41,264 bases of DNA from Chloroflexi bacterium HGW-Chloroflexi-4 (GCA_002840715.1 PHBW01000024.1:1-41264); one strand, 5' to 3'. Positions 30,869 to 41,167 are shown, numbered from the stretch's first letter. The notes: generated from the sequence alone by a model not told the origin. Translations and numbers: made by a program.

Positions 30869-31306
30869 TTACAAGTTTTTTTGCATCCAAACGACCTGGG
30901 TCGTTCCAAAATATTGGGTAGGAAGTCCCATGACCACATATCTGGCTTTTGCAAAATAATCTGTTGCATTTAACCGTGCCATGCAACCCAAAATGGTGTA
31001 CCCATCCCTTTTAGCCACTTCTTCGATGAATGAAAGAAGCATTTTTCCCACACCTTTTTTCTGATATGCATCGAGAACTGCCATATGAGAAAACCAGCCC
31101 ACTCCTTTTTCTTTTTCCATTAACTTGATCACACCCACAATATGGTTTGATTCACTCTCTACAGCCATAAAGTGTTTTGAGATGGGCTCAAAATCATCCT
31201 TCTCTGTTCCTTTTTGCAACCCCCAAGGCTTTCGAAGGACATTAAATCTGAGTTCATAATATGCTTTAAAATCCTCATGTGTTTTTGGTGAAACGATATT
31301 GATCAT
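30869..31306 (-). CDS. GNAT-family N-acetyltransferase
   Basis: A 145-residue acetyltransferase. The acetyl-CoA pyrophosphate loop is QKKGVGKMLL (motif A, about residue 82), preceded by strand WFSHMAVLDAY and followed by GYTILGCMARLNATDYFAKARY, the motif B region. The N-terminal FNVLRKPWGLQKGTE string is common to the ElaA/PhnO-like small GNATs that acetylate small amines. The acceptor cannot be predicted. The ATG is followed upstream by an AGGAG on the minus strand. Convergent with the TerC-like gene and divergent from the GT-like gene. Confidence 0.85.
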   Translation of the reverse strand: MINIVSPKTHEDFKAYYELRFNVLRKPWGLQKGTEKDDFEPISKHFMAVESESNHIVGVIKLMEKEKGVGWFSHMAVLDAYQKKGVGKMLLSFIEEVAKRDGYTILGCMARLNATDYFAKARYVVMGLPTQYFGTTQVVWMQKNL

Positions 31307-31394
31307 GGGTATTCTCCTCGTGAGTTACAAACTGGTGAGATAATTCATTATAGACAAAGAATGAACTTTTTGCACGTATTATGGAAGGCTAAAG

Positions 31395-32303
31395 ATGACC
31401 AAAAATTCTGATACTGTAATTGCTTTTTACTACCAACCAGGGGTTACCACCCGTGAGGCTTCTCTGCTTGCCAAAAACCTGATGCGCTTCAGCGGCCATT
31501 TTAATGAATGTTTGCATTGGATCTTTGAATTGCCTGCAAGCGAAGCTGGGGCCGAGATTGTACCCGCCAGCCCAACCTTTATTCGATTCACGCCGACCCT
31601 GCCTGAAGAGGCTGCGGCATTTCCATTCGCGAACAAGGTTTTCATTGCTGCCGAAGCTGAACTGCTGGCTGATGAAGCCCTCGCCCCACAATTGGTCTGG
31701 ATGGATACCGATACGTTGGTGATGAAAGAACCTCAGGCACTGATCCTCAAAAAGGGTGTGAAAATTGCCATCCCGCCCGTTCACATTCAAAACATCAGCT
31801 CACGAATGGATCAAGCCGCTGACGGTTATTGGCAGTTGATCTATTCACACTGCCGTGTATCCAAAAGCCATGTTTTTCAGATGTCAACGCTGGTGGATAA
31901 AGTACAAATTCGGCCGCATTTTAATGCGGGTTTGATCGCCGTCAACCCGCAAGCAGGGATATTGCGTAAGTGGCGAGATAATTTCGCCGGGCTGTATCAA
32001 GACGCCCGCATGACCGAGTTTTTTGAGCAAGATAAGCGCTACAAGCTTTATCTGCATCAGGCCGTTTTGGCGGCCACTATTATAAATCTGTGTAAAAAAG
32101 GAGAAATCAAACTGCTGCCCAACGAATACAATTTTCCGCTGCACCTCATCAACCGCATGGATGAACAATATAAGCCAGCCTGGTTAAACGAACTGGTCAC
32201 CGCCCGATATGATGACTTTGATGGACCTGATTGGCGAACTGCTTTACCAGCCAAGGAACCCTATAAATCCTGGTTGACTGATGCTCTTCAGAAAGATAAA
32301 TAG
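31395..32303 (+). CDS. Putative GT-A-fold glycosyltransferase-like protein
   Basis: A soluble 302-residue protein. LVWMDTDTLVMKEP near residue 103 has the DxD-type metal/nucleotide-sugar motif of GT-A glycosyltransferases. HFNAGLIAVNPQAGILRKW near 175 and LYLHQAVLAATI near 220 fit the later acceptor-side and catalytic strands of GT8-like enzymes. There is no membrane segment or signal peptide. It stands alone with no sugar-synthesis neighbours, so donor and acceptor are unknown. GGAAGG lies before the ATG. A fold search would settle the class; confidence in the fold is moderate and in activity low. Confidence 0.55.
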   Translation: MTKNSDTVIAFYYQPGVTTREASLLAKNLMRFSGHFNECLHWIFELPASEAGAEIVPASPTFIRFTPTLPEEAAAFPFANKVFIAAEAELLADEALAPQLVWMDTDTLVMKEPQALILKKGVKIAIPPVHIQNISSRMDQAADGYWQLIYSHCRVSKSHVFQMSTLVDKVQIRPHFNAGLIAVNPQAGILRKWRDNFAGLYQDARMTEFFEQDKRYKLYLHQAVLAATIINLCKKGEIKLLPNEYNFPLHLINRMDEQYKPAWLNELVTARYDDFDGPDWRTALPAKEPYKSWLTDALQKDK

Positions 32304-32522
32304 ATATGACAAGTTGGGATCCTATTTAATTCATGCGCAAGGTCATGCCCGTTCATAGGAAATAAGGCAATGCTCGAGAAGGCAAACAGAGTGGGCTGTA
32401 AACCTTAGCCCCCCACACTTTCATTATCAAATTTTAGAACAAGACTCGCGCGATTTTGTTTAAATAGAGGAAAATTCGAAAATCAAACCACGGGGGTCTG
32501 CTTTAAGGTAGTTAAAATAGCG

Positions 32523-34130
32523 TTATATCAACCGATCGCCATCGTGTTCAAGTGCATCCTCGCGGTAATGACATCCCCGGCTCTGCCGGTTATGCAGCGC
32601 CGACCTTGCGATTATTAATGACACTTCAACGGCGTTGCGTAGGCCGATCAGGCCGTCGCTCAAACGCGTGGTACGGTAGAAGGTCTCAATCTCGCTCCAC
32701 ATGTGCCGCAGTTCGCGGATGGCGCGAGAGAGCCGCTCGGTGTTGCGTTCAAGCCCCACATAATGCCACATGATATTGCGGATGGTCTGCATGTCACCCT
32801 GAATTAATGCTGCATCAGCCTCAGCCGTCAATCCACTTTCATCCCATGAGGGAACTTCTGACGCCTGATTGAACATAAAACTTGAAAGCCCCGCCAATCG
32901 TTCATTAATGTTTTTGCCTGCACGATATCCCCACGTCAGGCCCTCAAGCAGCGAGGTTGAAGCCAGGCGGTTCGCGCCGTGCAGCCCGGTGCAACTGCAT
33001 TCGCCTAATGCATAAAGATTTTGGATGCTGCTTCGACCCCAGCCATCCACCAGCACACCGCCGCAGAAATAATGTTCAGCAGGTACAACGGGGATGGGTT
33101 CTTTGGTGATATCAATGCCATGACCCAGGCAATTTTTGTAAATATTGGGGAAGCGGTGCCGAATGGCTTTGGCTTCCATATGAGTAGCCAGATCAAGCAG
33201 CACGAAATTATAGCCGTTGGTCTCCATCTGGTGATGAATGGCACGCGCCACCACATCGCGGGGAGCCAGATCCTTCCACTGCGGCGAATAATCCGCCATA
33301 AAAGGACGTCCATCTGGGGTTAACAGAATTGCGCCTTCGCCGCGCACCGATTCGCTTATCAAGAAACCTTCGGCACCAGGCGTCGAAAGCGATGTGGGAT
33401 GGAACTGCACATACTCTGCATTTTCGATGCGCGCACCTGCGCGGTGGGCCATGGCCAGACCGTCGCCTCTTGCCCCTGCCGGGTTGGTGGTGTTCATGTA
33501 AATGCGGCCAATGCCGCCGGTGGCCAAAATGGTCACAGCAGAAAAATAGCGATGCACCGTGCGTTCTTTACGATCAAAAGCATATGCGCCATGACAGGTG
33601 ACCGGGTCGTATGATTTCAACGGATCGCGCGAATGGTGCGGAAAAGTGATCAGATCAACAGCTGTGAGATTGTTGAGCATGGTAATGTTAGGATATTTTT
33701 TGATGGCTTCAAGCAGACCGGTGATGATTGCCTGCCCGGTGCCGTCACCCACATGCAGGATGCGTCTGCAAGAATGGGCTGCCTCAAGGGTATATTCCGG
33801 GCCGCCGTCAGAGCGGGTGTCAAATTTAATGCCCGCCAGGTTGACCAACAAATCTTGAATGATGCCGGGGCCTTCTTCAGCCAGGATGCGGGCGGCTTCA
33901 GGTGAAGCGGCGCCGGCTCCCGCTGCCACAATATCTTTTGCCAAAATATCAGCACTGTCATTCTCGCCGCGCCCGATGATGCCGCCCTGGGCGTAGCGCG
34001 TATTGGATTCCTGCGGATCCTTTTCTCGCGTTAGGATGGTGATCTTGAGATCAGGGTTTTTTGCCAGCGTTAAAGCTGCCGAAGCCCCTGCAATGCCGCA
34101 GCCAATGATAAGAACATCTGAATTCTGCAT
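32523..34130 (-). CDS. nadB: L-aspartate oxidase NadB
   Basis: A 535-residue flavoenzyme that oxidises aspartate to iminoaspartate, the first step of de novo NAD synthesis. The FAD-binding loop is GCGIAGASAALTLA (residues 10-23), followed by SNTRYAQGGI, HVGDGTGQAI, GDGLAMAHRAGARIENAEYV and QFHPTSL, RGEGAILL, and the C-terminal helical domain with RNAVEVSLIIARSAL..SRGCHY, characteristic of NadB over fumarate reductase flavoproteins. It is the last gene of a nadC-nadA-nadB operon, 6 bp after nadA. In an anaerobe fumarate probably replaces oxygen as electron acceptor, which is known for this family. Confidence 0.95.
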   Translation of the reverse strand: MQNSDVLIIGCGIAGASAALTLAKNPDLKITILTREKDPQESNTRYAQGGIIGRGENDSADILAKDIVAAGAGAASPEAARILAEEGPGIIQDLLVNLAGIKFDTRSDGGPEYTLEAAHSCRRILHVGDGTGQAIITGLLEAIKKYPNITMLNNLTAVDLITFPHHSRDPLKSYDPVTCHGAYAFDRKERTVHRYFSAVTILATGGIGRIYMNTTNPAGARGDGLAMAHRAGARIENAEYVQFHPTSLSTPGAEGFLISESVRGEGAILLTPDGRPFMADYSPQWKDLAPRDVVARAIHHQMETNGYNFVLLDLATHMEAKAIRHRFPNIYKNCLGHGIDITKEPIPVVPAEHYFCGGVLVDGWGRSSIQNLYALGECSCTGLHGANRLASTSLLEGLTWGYRAGKNINERLAGLSSFMFNQASEVPSWDESGLTAEADAALIQGDMQTIRNIMWHYVGLERNTERLSRAIRELRHMWSEIETFYRTTRLSDGLIGLRNAVEVSLIIARSALHNRQSRGCHYREDALEHDGDRLI

Positions 34131-34136
34131 GATTAA

Positions 34137-35171
34137 CTATCCTATATGAAGCATGCGTTCAACTGCCTGATAAGCTCGCACACGAATATCTTCAGGCACT
34201 TCGATGACGTATTGGTTTTTCTGTAAAGCTTCAAGCGTGTTTTCCATGGTGATCTGGTTCATATGCGGACAGCGCACACTACACATGCGCAGCATGTTTT
34301 TGTCAGGGTTTTCAGCCGCCACATTGTCACCCATGGAACATTCCGTTAGCAGCAAATATTTGGGCGCATTGGTCTGGCGAATATACTTGATCATGGCCGA
34401 TGTGCTGCCCGAAAAATCAGAGGCAGCCACCACTTCAGGACTGCATTCAGGGTGCGCCATGATCAACACATCAGGGTGCTGTTCACGCACATTGGCAATG
34501 TCTTGCACAGTATATTTCTCATGCACTTCGCAGCGTCCGCGCCAGCCAATCATTTGCACATCGAGCAATGATTCATTCGCTGGTTGAACTGAATTCAAGC
34601 TTGGAAAGATAATGTGCTTGCCGGTTTCTTTGGCCACATTGCTGGCCAGGTATTCGTCTGGCAAAAAGATAACCGTATCAGAATGCAGCGATTCGACCAC
34701 CGCCACGGCATTACCAGAGGTGCAACAGATATCCGTTTCGGCTTTCACATCTGCATAAGTATTGATATAGGTTACCACAGGCACACCGGGGTATCGCTGT
34801 TTCAAAGCTCTGACATCAGCAGCAGTAATACTGGCGGCCAGAGAGCAGCCAGCCAATGACGGGATTAAGACCGTCTTGGTGGGGTTCAAAATCTTGGCTG
34901 TTTCAGCCATGAATTTCACACCGCAAAATAGGATGATCGATTTATCGGTTTCGGCTGCTCTGCGGCTCAATTCAAGCGAGTCGCCTTTTATATCGGTCAC
35001 GGCGTGAAACAGAACGGGATCCATGTAATTGTGCCCGAGGATGACAGCATCTTTCTGTTTCTTGAGTTCGTTGATTTGAACGGCCAGTTCAGCCTTGTAA
35101 CGCAGTTCCACATCAGGCACAATATCTGCCAGTTTTTCTTTAAGACTTAAATACATTTCTTCATTTGTCAT
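34137..35171 (-). CDS. nadA: Quinolinate synthase NadA
   Basis: A 344-residue 4Fe-4S enzyme that condenses iminoaspartate with dihydroxyacetone phosphate to quinolinate. The usual triplicated fold is present with ILGHNYMDPV, GDSLELSRRAA and VKFMAETAKIL. The three cluster cysteines fit GCSLAA, CCTSGNA and CSVRCPHM, and the substrate residues AHPEC are near 240. Its start overlaps the nadC stop by 4 bp (ATGA), so the two are coupled. It belongs to the leftward NAD operon. Confidence 0.95.
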   Translation of the reverse strand: MTNEEMYLSLKEKLADIVPDVELRYKAELAVQINELKKQKDAVILGHNYMDPVLFHAVTDIKGDSLELSRRAAETDKSIILFCGVKFMAETAKILNPTKTVLIPSLAGCSLAASITAADVRALKQRYPGVPVVTYINTYADVKAETDICCTSGNAVAVVESLHSDTVIFLPDEYLASNVAKETGKHIIFPSLNSVQPANESLLDVQMIGWRGRCEVHEKYTVQDIANVREQHPDVLIMAHPECSPEVVAASDFSGSTSAMIKYIRQTNAPKYLLLTECSMGDNVAAENPDKNMLRMCSVRCPHMNQITMENTLEALQKNQYVIEVPEDIRVRAYQAVERMLHIG

Positions 35172-36028
35172 ACTTGCCTGCCTGGTTTCTCCAGATAATC
35201 AAAACTTACATCAAATACGACCACAGAATGGGTCAACGCCCCAATCGAGATAAAATCAACCCCGGTTTGAGCAGCTGAGAGAACATTATCGAGGGTAATG
35301 TTGCCTGAGGCTTCAAGTTTTGCCCGCCCTTGGTTTAAAGTTACCGCTTCATGCATCGTTTCAGCGCTCATGTTATCCAGCAATATGCGCTCCACGCCAA
35401 GATCGAGCGCGCAGGCAACATCAGCCAGTGAGCGTGCTTCCACTTCTATTTCAAGGTTGGTACTGGCAGCTCGAGCGAGTTGAACGGCTTTGTCGATTGA
35501 GCCGGCGAAATCAATGTGATTATCTTTGATCAAGATCATGTCATAAAGCCCGATGCGGTGATTTGTACCGCCGCCAAGCTTAACGGCAAGTTTGTCAAAC
35601 TCGCGCAAACCCGGCACGGTTTTGCGCGTGTCAAGAATTTTTACTCCTGTGCCTTTTACAGCATCCACGTAGCGCCGGGTGAGCGTGCTGATGCCCGACA
35701 TGCGGCCCATGAAGTTTAAAGCTGTACGTTCAGCAGTCAGCAGTGACCGTGCAGAACCAGTTAACAACATTATTTCCTGCCCTTTGGTAACTTGCTGACC
35801 TTCTTCAACAGTGGGGCGGCATTCGATGCCGACATCAACGGCTTTATAAACAGCTTGCGCAACAAACAACCCAGAGATGATGCCATCCTGTTTGGCGATG
35901 ATGTGCCCCTTTAGCTGCTCATTGACCGGAATGATAGTATTCGCAGTTACATCCCCAGAGCCAATATCTTCGGCCAGGGCTTGTTCGATGGTTCGTTGCA
36001 TATTGGGCGTGATGGAGTAACTCGTCAT
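35168..36028 (-). CDS. nadC: Nicotinate-nucleotide pyrophosphorylase (carboxylating) NadC
   Basis: A 286-residue quinolinate phosphoribosyltransferase that turns quinolinate and PRPP into nicotinate mononucleotide and CO2. Family strings: ALAEDIGSGDVTANTI at the start, SGLFVAQAVY, ERTALNFMGRMSGISTLTRRYVD, ILDTRKTVPGLREFDKLAVKLGGGTNHRIGLYD (split: TRKT-PGLR and GGGxNHR bind quinolinate), LIKDNHI, and IEVEARSL and LLDNMS for the PRPP metal site. AAAGGAC lies before the ATG. First gene of the nadC-nadA-nadB operon, about 90 bp after the HD-GYP gene on the same strand. Confidence 0.95.
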   Translation of the reverse strand: MTSYSITPNMQRTIEQALAEDIGSGDVTANTIIPVNEQLKGHIIAKQDGIISGLFVAQAVYKAVDVGIECRPTVEEGQQVTKGQEIMLLTGSARSLLTAERTALNFMGRMSGISTLTRRYVDAVKGTGVKILDTRKTVPGLREFDKLAVKLGGGTNHRIGLYDMILIKDNHIDFAGSIDKAVQLARAASTNLEIEVEARSLADVACALDLGVERILLDNMSAETMHEAVTLNQGRAKLEASGNITLDNVLSAAQTGVDFISIGALTHSVVVFDVSFDYLEKPGRQV

Positions 36029-36042
36029 TAAGTGTCCTTTAA

Positions 36043-36066
36043 AATGCTCCGACTTAAAAGAGCATT
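36043..36066 (-). terminator. Inverted repeat between the HD-GYP gene and nadC
   Basis: AATGCTC (36043-36049) and GAGCATT (36060-36066) pair perfectly. On the minus strand the stem is followed by TTTTAAAGG, so it may terminate the HD-GYP transcript or attenuate the NAD operon; an operator for an NAD-responsive repressor is the alternative. Confidence 0.45.
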
Positions 36067-36119
36067 CACCAATTATAAAGGCTGTGGGAAGAATTTCGAG
36101 GGCTTGTTTGCGTCACACA

Positions 36120-39100
36120 CTAACTTTGATTGGCTGAAAACACATCGGAACTCAAACAAAAATCTACGATTTTTGGATCTAGATGAGTGCCTGAAAGTGA
36201 GCGTATGTGCTCTATGATCTTTTCCTGTGGCCACGCTTTCCGATAAGGACGGTCACTGCCGAGCGCATCCCAGATATCCACCACCGCGAAAATTCTGGCT
36301 GATAGAGGAATCTCCTCACCCTTCAATCCGCGGGGATATCCTGTGCCATCCCATTTTTCGTGATGACAATAGGGGATGTCAATAGCCTGGGCAAGATAAC
36401 CGATGGGAGCTAGCATTTCAAATGCATAGTTGGGATGCATGCGCATCACCACCCACTCTTCATCAGTTAATGGTCCGGGCTTGAGCAAGATGCCATCAGG
36501 TACACCCATTTTTCCAATGTCGTGCAACAACGCACCCCATCGGATGTATTTGATTTCATTATCTGGTAAATCAAATGCCCTTGCCAATCGTTCAGTAATT
36601 TCTGTCACTCTCAGAGTGTGGCCTTCAGTTTCTTTATCCCTTAAATCCAATGCTCTTGACCAGCCTTCGATTGTATCGTTGTAAGCCATTCCCAATTCCA
36701 GATTGGAACGCCTCAAACTTTCAAACATCTCAGTGTTATCAATGGCAATGGCAGCTTGTTCAGCAAGAGATCTCAAAAAGTTGATCCAATCGTCATCCGG
36801 TGTGTGTTGGGTTCGATTATATACTTCCAAAATCCCCTTTAATTTGCCCTTGGCAATCAACGGCACACCATAATAAGTGACAAAATGTTCATCAGCCAAT
36901 TGATTAATCACGAAAGTAATATTGGCATCCGTAAGGTTTTTTAAGACAACCATTTCGCGGGTTTGTGCAGCCCTACCTGCCAGACTTTCGCCAATCCGAA
37001 TATAAGCTGATTCAATTGCGTTTGTATAAAATCCTTGCCCGACAGAATATTCCAACAGTTGGGAATATTGATTGTAAAGGAGTACAACCGCGGCATCCAT
37101 TTTTAATTGTGAGATGACATTGCTAACCAAGATATCAAGGCTTACCATCATATCAAAACTGGATGATATTGCCCGATCAATCGAACTTAAGGCGGACAAA
37201 CGCATCAGACGTTGTTCGGTCTGATCTTTCAGTGAAATTGTATGAATGGCATTGCCTGCAATTTCACTTAATGTGGTCAACAACTTGGCATCATCATCAG
37301 AAAAAGTTCGTGCTGCTGATTTGGTTACATTGATCACACCAATAACACTGTTGGTTGTTCGCAGTGGCAAGGTAATGCCTCCCAACTGCGTCTTAAGTCT
37401 TTCTCGCTTATGTTCAGAAAACCAGGGGTCTTCATGGTAATTTGGACTAATGTGCAGTTCCTGGGTTAAATATACCAACCCTGGTATACCCTTACCCGGC
37501 ACGAGCGGTCCTTCAACAAGAATTTGGTTATCAGAATCTTCACCCGAATAATATACGGGGTCCAATTCTTCACGTTCAGGTTTGTAAATCCAGATACTTC
37601 CCATCGTGGCGCCAGTTGTCTCAAGAAATACATCAAGAATAACAGGCAGCATTTCATCCAAAGATGCAGGTGCCTGCATGCGAGTGGTTAATTTGCGAAT
37701 TGCTTCAAGTTTTTCAAGATATGCCTTGGAATCCATTTCAAGTTGAATCTGCTCGGTTATATCTTCTGATATACTCAATATGAAATTAGGTCGGCCAGTT
37801 GCATCATACATGGGAATTTTCTTCTCATGAAAGAATTTAGTTTTATTATCTTTTGAGAGCCCATTTTCAACAGGAATATCGACAATTAGTTTTCCTTGTA
37901 AAGTGAGTTTATCTTGTTCAGTAAAGAATTTGGCTTCACCCTTGGAAAAGATTTCGTAGGCAGTTTTACCGAGGATCTCGGTGCCAGACATTTTCAAATA
38001 TTCTTCTACCGGACGATTAACTTTAAAATACTTGAGTGTTTCTGCTTCTTTCACTGTGATCAAGGATGGGATATTATCTAGAATACTGTTGAGAAAAGCT
38101 TCGCTTTCTTTCAGCTTTATTTGTGACTCTCTTAATTCAGAAATATCATTACATAAGATCATGATGGATTGATCAGGCAAATTTACGGCTTTCGAATTAA
38201 GTAATAATTTATTGCCACTTTTGGTAATAATTTGATATTCTGCTGATGCCTGGCCATTTTTATTTAAATTGAGAAGCAACTCTGCTGTTTTCTCTTGCTC
38301 ATCAGATGGAATTAATTCAGCGATATTCATTTTGAAGAGCTCATTTTCAGAAAATCCAAGTTTTTGAATCGCTTGAGGATTTACATCCAGGAAATCTCCT
38401 TTTTGATTGATCACCATAGCTATGACAGGCGAATAGTTCACATAAGTACGGAACCGGCTTTCTGACAGTTGCTGCGCTTTTCTTGAATTTCTTATTTCAG
38501 TTACGTCATGGTTAATGCTGCAAGCTAAATAACCATGGTTATGCTTGATCGGAAAAACCACACTCTCCAATGTTGCTTCAGTACCATCCGGTTTGACTAT
38601 TTTGGTTTCGGTTGGTTTTCCTGCCCAGGGTGAAGTGCCGGTAGCCAACAATTGCATAGTTCCTTGCTTCAAAAACTCGAGAAATTTAGGATCTTGATTT
38701 GCTGAACTTGTTTCAGCTTGAATTTCCCACATATATCTGCCAATAACTTCGTGACGTGAAAGCCCAGTGATTTTTTCTTCAGCTTTATTCCACTCAATAA
38801 TTTTCCCATTTTCATCAATGATAACCACTCCTTCAGAAGACTGTTCAATAACTCTTTTGAAGAGATCTTCAGTTTCATGAAGGTTTTCTTCGATGATTCT
38901 GTTTTGTGAATTATTCGTATGAATCAGGATGACGTATTTTTTGTCGGCAGCAAACTTGGCTATCTTTACTCTGAACCAGCGCTTTTCTTCGGGGCTGTGG
39001 CAGGGATAATCGACAAAGACCTCTCGGATTTCATCTGCTAGAACTTTCTTTATCCCCTCTGCAACCTGCCGCGCTTCATCTTTGCCGACCCCCATAACTT

Positions 39101-39296
39101 TTTCGCACAAACTTAAATAATTTTGGCCGATACCAAAGTTTATATCCGGGCAGCCGTTTTCCTCACCGAAATTCTTCCAAGCTTGATTTACCAGAATGAT
39201 CGTTCCATGTTTATCAAGGATGGCGATATTGGAACTTAATGAATCCAACAAAGGTTGAATTATTTCACTTGATAAAATTGAGGGTTTGGATTTCAT
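36120..39296 (-). CDS. Multi-PAS/GAF protein with C-terminal HD-GYP phosphodiesterase domain
   Basis: About 1058 residues, cytoplasmic, no membrane helices. Four PAS domains occupy roughly residues 10-520 (ILDKHGTIILVNQAWKNFG, VVIIDENGKIIEWNKAEEKI, AMVINQKGDFLDVNPQAIQK and the ITVKEAETLKYFKVNR domain). Two GAF domains follow at about 540-690 and 700-860. The HD-GYP domain ends the protein: LLHDIGKMGVPDGILLKPG, then HHEKWDGTGYPRGLKGEEI and FAVVDIWDALGSDRPYR, with the HD pair near 928 and all metal ligands apparent. HD-GYP proteins hydrolyse cyclic di-GMP (some cGAMP). The input signals are unknown. Of two ATGs (39305, 39296) I prefer 39296, which has GAGG at a usable distance. Separated from nadC by a hairpin. 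Confidence 0.9.
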   Translation of the reverse strand: MKSKPSILSSEIIQPLLDSLSSNIAILDKHGTIILVNQAWKNFGEENGCPDINFGIGQNYLSLCEKVMGVGKDEARQVAEGIKKVLADEIREVFVDYPCHSPEEKRWFRVKIAKFAADKKYVILIHTNNSQNRIIEENLHETEDLFKRVIEQSSEGVVIIDENGKIIEWNKAEEKITGLSRHEVIGRYMWEIQAETSSANQDPKFLEFLKQGTMQLLATGTSPWAGKPTETKIVKPDGTEATLESVVFPIKHNHGYLACSINHDVTEIRNSRKAQQLSESRFRTYVNYSPVIAMVINQKGDFLDVNPQAIQKLGFSENELFKMNIAELIPSDEQEKTAELLLNLNKNGQASAEYQIITKSGNKLLLNSKAVNLPDQSIMILCNDISELRESQIKLKESEAFLNSILDNIPSLITVKEAETLKYFKVNRPVEEYLKMSGTEILGKTAYEIFSKGEAKFFTEQDKLTLQGKLIVDIPVENGLSKDNKTKFFHEKKIPMYDATGRPNFILSISEDITEQIQLEMDSKAYLEKLEAIRKLTTRMQAPASLDEMLPVILDVFLETTGATMGSIWIYKPEREELDPVYYSGEDSDNQILVEGPLVPGKGIPGLVYLTQELHISPNYHEDPWFSEHKRERLKTQLGGITLPLRTTNSVIGVINVTKSAARTFSDDDAKLLTTLSEIAGNAIHTISLKDQTEQRLMRLSALSSIDRAISSSFDMMVSLDILVSNVISQLKMDAAVVLLYNQYSQLLEYSVGQGFYTNAIESAYIRIGESLAGRAAQTREMVVLKNLTDANITFVINQLADEHFVTYYGVPLIAKGKLKGILEVYNRTQHTPDDDWINFLRSLAEQAAIAIDNTEMFESLRRSNLELGMAYNDTIEGWSRALDLRDKETEGHTLRVTEITERLARAFDLPDNEIKYIRWGALLHDIGKMGVPDGILLKPGPLTDEEWVVMRMHPNYAFEMLAPIGYLAQAIDIPYCHHEKWDGTGYPRGLKGEEIPLSARIFAVVDIWDALGSDRPYRKAWPQEKIIEHIRSLSGTHLDPKIVDFCLSSDVFSANQS

Positions 39297-39331
39297 AAAC
39301 CTCATGCCTCATTAGGTGAGTAATTATCTGA

Positions 39332-39373
39332 ATAAAAAAACAACACAGAGTGTTCCAGCTTTTCTGTGCTGTT
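39332..39373 (-). terminator. Terminator of glnS
   Basis: On the minus strand AACAGCACAGA and TCTGTGTTGTT pair (one bulge) and are followed by a run of seven T residues. It lies 115 bp past the glnS stop and just upstream of the HD-GYP gene. Confidence 0.75.
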
Positions 39374-39487
39374 AATTGGCGATGATTGCTGCAATGGTGA
39401 GAGGCTGGATCAACACCTCATATATAAAAGTTACTTTCAATTAACTTTGAGTATAACACATTCATTTTAACAAAAAATCTATTTCAT

Positions 39488-41167
39488 TTATTTGTTTTCA
39501 ATCTTAGCCCATGAATCTCTGAGTGTCACTGTAAGATTGAAGACGGGTTTTCCGGGGTTGGTATCAAGGTCAGCGCAGAAGAAACCCTTGCGTTCAAACT
39601 GGAATTGCTCACCCTTGGCAACATTAGCCAGGCTGGGCTCAACCTTGCAGTTTGAAAGGACCTTTAACGATTCCGGATTGACGTAATCAAGGTATGTTTT
39701 ATCTTCATCCACTTTTTTGGCGTTTTCAACTGTAAACAGGCGGTCATACATGCGCACTTCGGCATTAATCGCGTGACTGGCCGACACCCAGTGGATGGTG
39801 CCCTGCACCTTGCGTCCATCAGGGGCGTATCCGCCGCGAGTCTCGGGGTCATAAGTGCAGTGAATTTCGGTGACTTCGCCGGTTTGGGGATCTTTGACCA
39901 CATCTTCACACTTGATGATGTACCCATAGCGCAAGCGCACTTCACGTCCTGGCGTGAGCCTGAAATACTTGGGAGGGGGAACTTCTCTGAAATCGTCCTG
40001 CTCAATGTAGAGTTCGCGTGAGAAAGGCAGATTGCGAGTTCCGGCTTCGGGGTCTTCGGGGTTGTTGATGGCTTCAAGCTGCTCGACCTGACCTTCGGGG
40101 TAGTTAGTGATGACGACCTTGACCGGGTTCAATACAGCCAGCACACGTTTGGCAGATTTATTTAACAGGTCGCGCACATTGAATTCAAGCAGACCGACAT
40201 CAATCAGGTTCTCGTTCTTGGCCACACCCACCTGGTCGATAAAGTTGCGCACTGCTTTGGCGGGGTAACCCCTGCGGCGCATGGCGCACAGGGTCGGCAT
40301 GCGGGGATCATCCCAGCCGCTGACAAATTTGTCAGTCACGAGCTGCCTAAGAAAGCGTTTACTCAAAATCGTATAGGTTACGTTCAGACGCGCAAATTCA
40401 ATCTGGCGGGTTTTGAACAACCCAAGTTCATCCAGGAACCAGTTGTAGAGCGGACGGTGATCTTCATAGGCCAGGTCACACAACGAATGAGTAACACCTT
40501 CGACAGAATCAGATTGTCCGTGGGCGAAATCGTACATGGGATAGATGCACCACTTGCTGCCCGTGCGGTGATGGGGTGTTTTCAAAATGCGATACATGGT
40601 TGGATCGCGCATGTTAATATTGCTGGAGGCCATGTCAATTTTGGCACGAAGCACGCAAGAGCCTTCAGCGAAGTCTCCGTTGTGCATTTTTTCAAACAGA
40701 GCAAGATTCTCATCCACGGAACGGTTGCGCCAGGGGCTGTCTTTGCCGGGTTCAGTCAGGGTGCCGCGGTATTCACGAATTTGATCGGCAGTCAGGTCAT
40801 CCACATAGGCCTTGCCTTTTTTGATCAGTTCGATGGCAAAATCATAAAGTTGATCAAAGTAGTCAGAGGCATATAATTCCTGCCCCCACTGAAAGCCCAG
40901 CCACTGGATGTCTTCTTTGATAGCATCGACGTATTCGGTTTCTTCTTTGACCGGATTGGTGTCATCAAAACGCAGGTTGCATACGCCGCCAAAAATTTCG
41001 GCAATACCAAAATCAATGCACAGTGCCTTGGCATGACCAATGTGCAGGTATCCGTTGGGTTCTGGCGGAAACCTGGTTTGCACGCGATCGAACCGACCCG
41101 TTTTCAAATCTTCTTCAACAGCTTCTACAATAAAATTGCTGGGTACGGATGCAGGTTCATTGGTCAT
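39488..41167 (-). CDS. glnS: Glutaminyl-tRNA synthetase
   Basis: A 559-residue class I synthetase that charges tRNA-Gln. HIGH-type motif: [13 protein letters not shown] (near residue 33). KMSKS-type motif: ILSKRFLR (near 260). [17 protein letters not shown] and [15 protein letters not shown] [20 protein letters not shown] strings bind ATP and the acceptor end, and the C-terminal half has the anticodon-binding beta barrels ending in FEREGFF-like [13 protein letters not shown]. Presence of GlnS suggests direct Gln-tRNA charging. The ATG at 41167 has AGGAG 8 nt upstream; a start at 41200 would run through the tRNA terminator hairpin. Leftward, single-gene unit. Confidence 0.95.
   Translation of the reverse strand: MTNEPASVPSNFIVEAVEEDLKTGRFDRVQTRFPPEPNGYLHIGHAKALCIDFGIAEIFGGVCNLRFDDTNPVKEETEYVDAIKEDIQWLGFQWGQELYASDYFDQLYDFAIELIKKGKAYVDDLTADQIREYRGTLTEPGKDSPWRNRSVDENLALFEKMHNGDFAEGSCVLRAKIDMASSNINMRDPTMYRILKTPHHRTGSKWCIYPMYDFAHGQSDSVEGVTHSLCDLAYEDHRPLYNWFLDELGLFKTRQIEFARLNVTYTILSKRFLRQLVTDKFVSGWDDPRMPTLCAMRRRGYPAKAVRNFIDQVGVAKNENLIDVGLLEFNVRDLLNKSAKRVLAVLNPVKVVITNYPEGQVEQLEAINNPEDPEAGTRNLPFSRELYIEQDDFREVPPPKYFRLTPGREVRLRYGYIIKCEDVVKDPQTGEVTEIHCTYDPETRGGYAPDGRKVQGTIHWVSASHAINAEVRMYDRLFTVENAKKVDEDKTYLDYVNPESLKVLSNCKVEPSLANVAKGEQFQFERKGFFCADLDTNPGKPVFNLTVTLRDSWAKIENK

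Noticed and set aside
32304..32522. Terminator hairpin formed by GTGGGCT and AGCCC near 32391-32417
   Set aside because: The stem needs a 2-nt bulge and has no proper T tract for either neighbouring gene, so I do not list it as a feature.
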